48,794 nucleotides of DNA from a virus: positions 1-48,794 of IMG/VR virus record IMGVR_UViG_3300042463_000998, one strand, 5' to 3'. The notes beneath the pieces are model-generated. The model was not told the DNA's origin, made no database searches, and was given only the letters and a program-made list of their open reading frames with translations. The position numbers and the translations under genes are program-made. Shown here one piece after another: positions 42,101 to 47,226 of this stretch (position 1 is its first letter; each line of letters starts with the position of its first letter).

Positions 42101-42440
42101 TGGGTCTTATGCTTACTGGAACTACTATCCATTTGATTGGAGACTAGTTGATCTGGGAACCAATAGTGCCAGTCATATTGATATACGTTTTCCACACAAT
42201 GCCAGTGAGCCTTTCGCTTATCGACTTCAGGTTTTGGATTCATGGAGCGCGGAGACTACCGTCCATGCAACATTCCCATTTAGTGACCAGGGCACAGGTA
42301 CCACAGGAAGTTATTATGCAAATATGGGCAACAATACTGCGGGATGGACAAAACAATCGTTTAAAATGACTGGAGGCCGATATGCATTTTATGACAATAC
42401 GTTAACATTATCGTCTGGCCAAACACCACCAACGGCATAA
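39144..42440 (+). CDS. Long tail fibre with ERMRI repeats
   Basis: A 1098-residue fibre. After MSNTTIALRSSGATGNVPNA, LSLAYGEFALNYADGIIYYR (fibre attachment module) come two tandem ~75-residue modules at ~188-330. Each reads YxANxxQTxFAAxYxxxYVDxFxNGVxL...DxIEIxGY. Five copies of a (A/G/S/N)ER(M/V)RI-x-x-x-GN-(V/I)-x-(I/M)-G element follow at ~500-910, the usual shaft element of phage fibres. The last ~170 residues (WWRICTLPATNQTQYVEFLL, MKVKFSK, YRLQVLDSWSAETTVHATFP) form a distinct globular, probably receptor-binding head. No S74 chaperone is seen. Confidence 0.82.
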   Translation: MSNTTIALRSSGATGNVPNALSLAYGEFALNYADGIIYYRTDSDTVGSILTTQPSGLDKEIQFNDLGSFGSSANLSFNKTTGLLSTSRIYVSANAQVVGNVTASKLISNNSIGDSGGEVLLAKPAANTILDGLGITIDAFQNKIRFFEQGGTNRGAYIDLTEAAANVGTNLLTAGSGSGNNALQYRSSYTANSGQTSFAATYIPGYVDTFINGVKLTPGTDFTATNGTTITLSEGAVANDSVEIIGYVTVSTTLPDAIQHRYNYTANAAQTTFAAIYVAPYVDVFKNGVRLSPTANYIANNGTEIILTAGAALDDLIEIVGYSSYTVTEVTADQLTTGRTIGMTGDVTWTSNSFNGTANVTGTSTLANTGVTAGTYTKVTVDAKGRVTTGNTLSYSDLPSYSGNLTFTGTGNRILGDFSNGTLTSRLAFQTTTANSLTALTVIPNGTGSASQLNLESDASQANGVSFQILSNTAGAENRLQSGIRGTGTYLPMTFYTGGGERVRIDTAGNVGIGSISPTYRLSVKQSGNTSTASLGIASINSANDTFIGMGYDATSDTSRIFASFVSTGAFKPISFWTSDAERMRINAAGNIGINTSSPTAKLDVNNQDAADTFPLVLSNSISGTDAASSGIGFNAHGVRFAQIVGGQQTSGTFADGNLRFSTRNAETVAERMRITSAGNVGIGTNAPAAKLTVAGSFATGGIRIQDTDASQAAPALEVIGQRSDGNGSVSFSGKALLARHRTDAAITSGISIGGILFGGNHTSNSASNILYSASITGYSEGTFSSSSSMPTGLAFLTGFPGISPDTANASAGNERMRIDSIGNIRMGDASAADTAGRFFDIYNTGSSSGAYAITRLITQQVASSSTTSADIVKYKNGTLAINNNDTNSATATVFGIGGSERMRIDSVGNLSSAGGQYLTRYYQTGSITPTSTKWWRICTLPATNQTQYVEFLLTNPGVHLIMKVKFSKSTAGGFAGGGVLEVEQLGSYAYWNYYPFDWRLVDLGTNSASHIDIRFPHNASEPFAYRLQVLDSWSAETTVHATFPFSDQGTGTTGSYYANMGNNTAGWTKQSFKMTGGRYAFYDNTLTLSSGQTPPTA

Positions 42441-42453
42441 CGAAAGAATTAAA

Positions 42454-42789
42454 ATGAATAATTACAAACAAACTTCTGTAACCGGTGAATCATGGATCCG
42501 AGCTTACCATTTCAGCATTAGTAATCCACAAACAGGATTAAAACAGATAAATTTCCAAGAAGAAAAAGTAACAGTTCTTGATAATGGAGTAAAGTCTGGC
42601 CGTGTGAGTGAAGTTTTGGACGAATTCACTGAGACTGGAGCAAGCACAGAATTTTCATTATTAGATCCAGAAACCGGTGATGTTGTTGGTACAGCAAATT
42701 ATGATGATCTTTATAACATGTTACATAGTCTGTACATACATCTTGCACAAAAACGCGATGATGCAGAAACTACTCCATCAACAGAATAA
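42454..42789 (+). CDS. Conserved fibre-locus accessory protein
   Basis: A 111-residue protein: WIRAYHFSISNPQTGLKQIN, FQEEKVTVLDNGVKSGRVSE, FSLLDPETGDVVGTANYDDL, YNMLHSLYIHLAQKRD. The pattern of a small beta domain plus a C-terminal helix (YDxLYxxLxSLYxxLAxxRD) is recurrent in fibre loci of aquatic T4-like phages. No catalytic motif. Presumably a structural or assembly accessory of the neighbouring fibres. Confidence 0.7.
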   Translation: MNNYKQTSVTGESWIRAYHFSISNPQTGLKQINFQEEKVTVLDNGVKSGRVSEVLDEFTETGASTEFSLLDPETGDVVGTANYDDLYNMLHSLYIHLAQKRDDAETTPSTE

Positions 42790-42809
42790 TAAGTAGAAAA
42801 GAAATTTAA

Positions 42810-45494
42810 ATGTCAAAAGCAGATGTTCTTGCCAATTTAGTTAGTACCGGTGGAATTTTGGCTGATGGCGCAATAACGCCTACCAAAATTAGTGCTTTGC
42901 ATACTGATGGTGGCACAATGAATGGTGCCATCACCTTTGCTAATACCCAAACATGGCCAACGTTTAATCAGAATACCACAGGTAATGCAGCAACAGCAAA
43001 CAATTGGACTACGGCCCGCACACTATCACTCGCTGGTGATGCAACAGGTAACGTAAGTATAGATGGTAGCGCAGATGCAACACTAACAGTCGCAGTTGCT
43101 GATGACAGCCATAATCACACAAGTTCAAGTGGCAACTTTAGTGTTGGTGGTAATCTGTCCGTTACGGGCAACCTAACTATCAATGGCACAACCACAACAG
43201 TCAACAGTACAGTAACCACAGTTGATGATCCTGTTATCACTTTGGGTGGTGACACTGCTCCATCTTCGGATGACAGTAAAGATCGTGGTATTGAGTTCCG
43301 TTGGCATAACGGCAGTGCTGCTAAGACAGGTTTCTTCGGCTTTGATGACAGCACTGGTTACATGATGTTTATACCAGATGCTACTAATACTAGTGAAGTA
43401 TTCAGTGGCACACTAGGCGATATTCAAGCTACAAACTTCCGAGGTGCATTGTTCGGTAATGCTAATACAGCAACTACACTAGCCACTGCACGAACAATCA
43501 ATGGCGTAAGTTTTGATGGAAGTGGAAATATTACAGTTGCTGATAGTACTAAACTACCATTAGCTGGTGGTACATTGACTGGCGCATCAACAGTCAGTGT
43601 TGCGACCTGGCAAAAGTGGATTCTCGAAACGACCGGTGTGACTGCCAAGGCGCGCCAAGGCTCAGACAGCAACGGACTAAACTTTACAACAAACGCACTC
43701 TGGAACGGTAGCTGGGTTGAAGATGACTCTACCAAAAAGAAGTTTGCATATATCCAGCATCTCGGCAACGGTCGCCATGAGTTCAGAACCGCCGCTACTG
43801 GTACTGGTATTTCTTGGGTAACTAGCCTTACGGCAGATGAAGCTGCCGTAAACTCACTTGTTGCACTTCAGCAGGGTGGCAATCAAGTATTACACGCAGG
43901 CAATTATAACAGTTATGCATTACCGTTGAGTGGTGGTACCATGACTGGTGCAATTAGTTTCGCTGCTGGTCAAACATGGCCTACATTCAATCAAAGCACA
44001 ACTGGCAACGCAGCAACTGCCACAACATTACAGACTGCACGAACAATCAATGGTACCAGTTTCAGTGGTTCAGCAAATATTAAAGCTACAGAGTGGTTTC
44101 ACTCAGACAGAGATTTTGCTGCGGGAACGCTTGTAACAACCGATATCAATTACGCAGTTTCTTCGGGTGATCCATTTATCCTAGAAATTCGTGGCAATTC
44201 TTACGGTGATGCTGTTCCATACGATGTTCAATATCAGGGTTATATTTACTCAGATACGATTATTAACCACGGCGGATATTCGAACGGAACAAATATTACA
44301 GGTCTTGTTGCGATAAATGTTGGTGGTAATCTTTGTTTTTGGTGGCCAAGACAATCTTATTGGAATGGATTTAATGTACGGGCTTACACAGCTTATGCCA
44401 CATACGCAGTTAATAGGGTAACAAGTATTACTAGCACAGCTAAACCAACATCAACTAAAGAAGTAGCACTATCAGCAAACATTCGTCAATCTCTACATAG
44501 CAGCAATTTTAGTTCATATGCATTACCAGCAAGTGGAGGCACTATCGCAGGAAATGGATCAATAGATTTTGGTCCGAACACTAGCTGGAGCGCAACATTA
44601 CGTGTTGGTGGCAACGGTCACGGTGGAACAGGAAGAGCAAGTGTAGTTACAACTAACGGAAATTTACATCTTGATGGTGCGGCAAGTAGTGGAATATATT
44701 TAAACTGGTATGCTACTAGTACGCCGGGAGTATATTTTGGAAATGGTGCTGCTGGACAAGTGGGTCGTGTAACTGCCGCTGGGCTTGCTTCATTTGCGAC
44801 ACTTGGACTAAATAATGGCTTTGAAATTCAGCAGGGTGGAAGTAATTACGGACAGTTCAACACTTGGGTACATTTAAACGGACATTATGGTCTTTACGCA
44901 GGCACCAACGGTGCACATTTTTATCCTAATAACGGAAGCTATGGTTCGTGGAAGATTGATGGCAGCCGAAACGGCTGGGCAGGTATCGAGTTTGGTACAG
45001 GTACTAGCCTAATGATGAATGATGATGCTTACGGCTTTCACAGAAATACTAGCGGTACATGGAAATTTTATGTTTCTGGTGGTAATGGATACTTCCCCGG
45101 CAACGTGACGGCGTACTGGTCAGATGCCCGACTAAAAGAAAATTTACGCGAAATTAAACATGAGTCGTTAGATATCCTTAGCGCGTTTACTGCATATCGT
45201 TTTAATTGGAATGCCAAAGTTGCGGAGATTGGTAGCACAATACCGGTAGGTAAAGAGGAAATAGGTCTTATTGCACAACAAGTGCAGGCCGCCCTACCTG
45301 ATGCAGTTGTAGTTAATAAGGCCGGTGCCAAAATTGGTGATAGTGGTTTCGACTATTTAACTATCAACTATGATCGTATTACTCCACTGTTGGTGGAAGG
45401 TGTCAATATACACACACAAGAAATAAAAGATTTGAAATCACAAGTCAACGAACTCAAAGAACTGGTACAACAACTCATGAAGGCACAGCAATGA
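42810..45494 (+). CDS. Second tail fibre with S74 intramolecular chaperone
   Basis: An 894-residue fibre. The N-terminus MSKADVLANLVSTGGILADG, AITPTKISALHTDGGTMNGA is a fibre attachment module. The FxQTWPTFNQ(N/S)TTGNAATA cassette occurs twice (~48-67 and ~380-400), and again in the fibre at 47227. GNLSVTGNLTINGTTTTVNS leads to a DDPVITLGGDTAPSSDDSKD module. Residues ~270-750 hold variable beta domains. From S771 (WSDARLKENLREI, RFNWNAK, EEIGLIAQQVQAALPDAVVV, YLTINYDRITPLLVEGV) the C-terminus is an S74 chaperone ending in a coiled coil. Overlaps the next gene by ATGA. Confidence 0.87.
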   Translation: MSKADVLANLVSTGGILADGAITPTKISALHTDGGTMNGAITFANTQTWPTFNQNTTGNAATANNWTTARTLSLAGDATGNVSIDGSADATLTVAVADDSHNHTSSSGNFSVGGNLSVTGNLTINGTTTTVNSTVTTVDDPVITLGGDTAPSSDDSKDRGIEFRWHNGSAAKTGFFGFDDSTGYMMFIPDATNTSEVFSGTLGDIQATNFRGALFGNANTATTLATARTINGVSFDGSGNITVADSTKLPLAGGTLTGASTVSVATWQKWILETTGVTAKARQGSDSNGLNFTTNALWNGSWVEDDSTKKKFAYIQHLGNGRHEFRTAATGTGISWVTSLTADEAAVNSLVALQQGGNQVLHAGNYNSYALPLSGGTMTGAISFAAGQTWPTFNQSTTGNAATATTLQTARTINGTSFSGSANIKATEWFHSDRDFAAGTLVTTDINYAVSSGDPFILEIRGNSYGDAVPYDVQYQGYIYSDTIINHGGYSNGTNITGLVAINVGGNLCFWWPRQSYWNGFNVRAYTAYATYAVNRVTSITSTAKPTSTKEVALSANIRQSLHSSNFSSYALPASGGTIAGNGSIDFGPNTSWSATLRVGGNGHGGTGRASVVTTNGNLHLDGAASSGIYLNWYATSTPGVYFGNGAAGQVGRVTAAGLASFATLGLNNGFEIQQGGSNYGQFNTWVHLNGHYGLYAGTNGAHFYPNNGSYGSWKIDGSRNGWAGIEFGTGTSLMMNDDAYGFHRNTSGTWKFYVSGGNGYFPGNVTAYWSDARLKENLREIKHESLDILSAFTAYRFNWNAKVAEIGSTIPVGKEEIGLIAQQVQAALPDAVVVNKAGAKIGDSGFDYLTINYDRITPLLVEGVNIHTQEIKDLKSQVNELKELVQQLMKAQQ

Positions 45495-45661
45495 ACGAAC
45501 AATTAAAAACACAAGTACTGGAAGCTAAAGAAGCACTTAATCTTGCGATAACTGAAGCAAGAGATGCTGGATTGACTGTAAACTTATGGATTGTTGGTAC
45601 AGGAGCAGCGGTCATTGAACCAAGTCGGGTTGATCTAGATTTTGGAAATTCTGAAGGCTAA
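45491..45661 (+). CDS. Small hypothetical protein in fibre locus
   Basis: A 56-residue protein, coupled by ATGA to the S74 fibre and too short for most gene finders. MNEQLKTQVLEAKEALNLAI begins an amphipathic helix, then TEARDAGLTVNLWIVGTGAA and a beta tail VIEPSRVDLDFG. The helix plus strand composition resembles a fibre-tip or assembly fragment, but no family is recognised. Confidence 0.65.
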   Translation: MNEQLKTQVLEAKEALNLAITEARDAGLTVNLWIVGTGAAVIEPSRVDLDFGNSEG

Positions 45662-45664
45662 TAC

Positions 45665-45778
45665 ATGGTAATGCCAGCAAGTGGTGCAATTTCACTGAAC
45701 CAAGTTAACGTAGAACTTGATAAATCAGGCACAGCAAGTATTTCTTTAAATAATGTCGCACTAGAGGCGAAAGGATAA
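45665..45778 (+). CDS. Mini-protein resembling the N-terminus of the downstream adhesin
   Basis: A 37-residue frame (ATG 45665, or the second ATG at 45671, to TAA 45778): MPASGAISLNQVNVELDKSG and TASISLNNVALEAKG. The MPxSGxxSLNQxxxE start matches the first residues of the 382-aa protein that begins four bases later (MPLPTSGTLSLNQIQTEFG). In other phages this short element is the N-terminal cap of fibre proteins. It is either a free-standing cap or a leftover of gene shuffling. Confidence 0.55.
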   Translation: MVMPASGAISLNQVNVELDKSGTASISLNNVALEAKG

Positions 45779-45782
45779 GCAA

Positions 45783-46931
45783 ATGCCACTGCCAACTTCA
45801 GGAACACTTTCGCTTAACCAAATTCAAACCGAGTTTGGTGGAACAAACCCCATCGACTTAAATGAATACTACGCAGGCGGAGAATTTGTGCCATCAGGAA
45901 CATCTGGCACCAATGGTGTAGTGCCGAGTTCGGGCACAATTAGCGCGTTCAACTTTTACGGGACACAGAAAACCCCCGGACAGACTTGGACTTACCGAGC
46001 AGGCCTCCAAGCAACCAGTTGGGGAACAACTAACGCACAAACACGCGCAGTTGTGTGGGCGGGAACACGGTTTGCTGTATTCGGAAACTCTGGTAAAGCA
46101 GCCACATCTCCTGACGGTATTACATGGACATATCAGTCGAACCTTGCTTCAACTGGATGGGGCACAAATACTGGATTTTTTGCGTTATGGACAGGAACAC
46201 AGATTGTCCTAGTCGGTAGCGGCGGTAGCGTAGCTACATCTCCTGACGGTATTACATGGACGTACCAAGCAGGCCTCAGTGCGACCGCTTGGGGTACAGG
46301 CATACCGTTTGGCGGTGTGTGGACAGGAACACAGATTTTACTGGTTGGTATCTCTGGTAAAGCAGCCACATCTCCTGACGGTATTACATGGACGTACCGA
46401 GCAGGCATCAGTGCTTTACCATCATGGGGTACTGCAAACGTCCAAACGGCCTCGTGGTCAGGAACGCGATTCTTTGTGGCTGGAAACAACGGTCGAGTAG
46501 CCACATCTCCTGATGGCGTCACATGGACGTACCAAGCAGGCCTCCAAGCAACCAGTTGGGGAACAGGCGCGCCGTATGCCAGTGTGTGGACTGGGACGCA
46601 GTTTGCTGTGTTTGGAACCTCCGCAGCCACATCTCCTGATGGAGTTACTTGGACGATTCAATCGGGCATGAGCACAGTACTTTCTGGTTCGGCAGTGCAT
46701 TCTGCCGTATGGACAGGATCAAATATAGTAGTAGGAACTTTGGGTGGAGGCGTAGGTGGCGGGGCAGTGGCCACATCATACGATGGCGTCACATGGACGT
46801 ACCAATCAAACCTTAGAAATTTGCCAGACTGGGGCGGAGCGCCTATATTCCTAAACAACCTTGCTTGGTCGGGATCAAAATTGTTGGTGGGTTCAATGGC
46901 AGGAACTGGAAAAATAGCCACATCCCCTTAA
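45783..46931 (+). CDS. Seven-bladed Asp-box beta-propeller adhesin
   Basis: A 382-residue protein. Residues 1-65 are a fibre cap (LPTSGTLSLNQIQTEFGG; SSGTISAFNFYGTQ). The rest is a propeller of ~42-49-residue blades, each with an Asp-box/BNR-like turn ATSPDGxTWTYQ. Turns begin near nucleotides 46104, 46236, 46368, 46503, 46629 and 46773. The seventh is cut after ATSP by the stop at 46929-46931. Its missing half, GQTWTYRAGL, sits at the start of the propeller (~66-75), so the ring closes by pairing N- and C-terminal strands. Such domains commonly bind glycans, so a receptor-binding or saccharide-recognition role is likely. Confidence 0.85.
   Translation: MPLPTSGTLSLNQIQTEFGGTNPIDLNEYYAGGEFVPSGTSGTNGVVPSSGTISAFNFYGTQKTPGQTWTYRAGLQATSWGTTNAQTRAVVWAGTRFAVFGNSGKAATSPDGITWTYQSNLASTGWGTNTGFFALWTGTQIVLVGSGGSVATSPDGITWTYQAGLSATAWGTGIPFGGVWTGTQILLVGISGKAATSPDGITWTYRAGISALPSWGTANVQTASWSGTRFFVAGNNGRVATSPDGVTWTYQAGLQATSWGTGAPYASVWTGTQFAVFGTSAATSPDGVTWTIQSGMSTVLSGSAVHSAVWTGSNIVVGTLGGGVGGGAVATSYDGVTWTYQSNLRNLPDWGGAPIFLNNLAWSGSKLLVGSMAGTGKIATSP
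46098..46928 (+). repeat. In-frame propeller-blade repeats
   Basis: Seven direct repeats spaced 132, 132, 135, 126, 144 and 147 bases. The best-conserved DNA core is the Asp-box segment ACATCTCCTGACGG followed by TATTACATGGACGTACC. The high DNA identity of repeats 1-4 suggests recent duplication or gene conversion and makes the array prone to changes in blade number. Confidence 0.85.
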
Positions 46932-46952
46932 TTTTTAACACAGGAAATCAAA

Positions 46953-47153
46953 ATGGAAATCAAGAAAATTCACTCAATGCGCTGGGCAACACCGGACCAT
47001 ACTTTTGTAGGTTTGGTTGCAGACACCGACACTGGCAATAACCAAGATATTGGGACGCCTTACAATGGCACGTCAATTATCTGGGAGGCTGTACAGGCGT
47101 TTCCAGTAAACGAAATTGCGGAGTACATCGAACCACCACAGGAGCAACCATGA
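46953..47153 (+). CDS. Small fibre-locus protein
   Basis: A 66-residue protein with AGGA before its ATG: MEIKKIHSMRWATPDHTFVG, LVADTDTGNNQDIGTPYNGT and SIIWEAVQAFPVNEIAEYIE, then a PPQEQP tail. Short proteins with an IxxIxxxxW....xxxAxFPxxxIxxY ending are frequent companions of phage fibre genes. Function unknown; possibly a fibre connector or chaperone. Confidence 0.65.
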   Translation: MEIKKIHSMRWATPDHTFVGLVADTDTGNNQDIGTPYNGTSIIWEAVQAFPVNEIAEYIEPPQEQP

Positions 47154-47188
47154 AACTACTTGCCATTGCCGTCTGTACCACGACATAA
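47150..47188 (+). pseudogene. Possible remnant of a truncated gene (12 codons)
   Basis: ATG overlaps the preceding stop (ATGA) and opens MKLLAIAVCTTT before TAA at 47186. MKLLAIAV looks like the start of a real protein cut short just before the late promoter and the next fibre gene, as expected at a recombination joint. It could also be chance. Confidence 0.3.
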
Positions 47189-47191
47189 ATA
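47184..47191 (+). promoter_or_regulatory. Probable T4-type late promoter (CATAAATA)
   Basis: CATAAATA (NATAAATA class) lies 36 bases before the fibre start at 47227; a start site near 47197 would leave a ~30-base leader. It is one of three octamers in the window with leader-compatible spacing. Confidence 0.5.
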
Positions 47192-47226
47192 CCAAGTATA
47201 ACGAATAATAGGTAAGCAAAAATACC

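Noticed and set aside
46133-46630. 165-codon minus-strand frame in the propeller gene (and similar long antisense frames in fibre genes, such as 27284-27781)
   Set aside because: These arise from the Thr/Ser/Asn-rich codon use of the sense genes; no start signals or protein-like composition.
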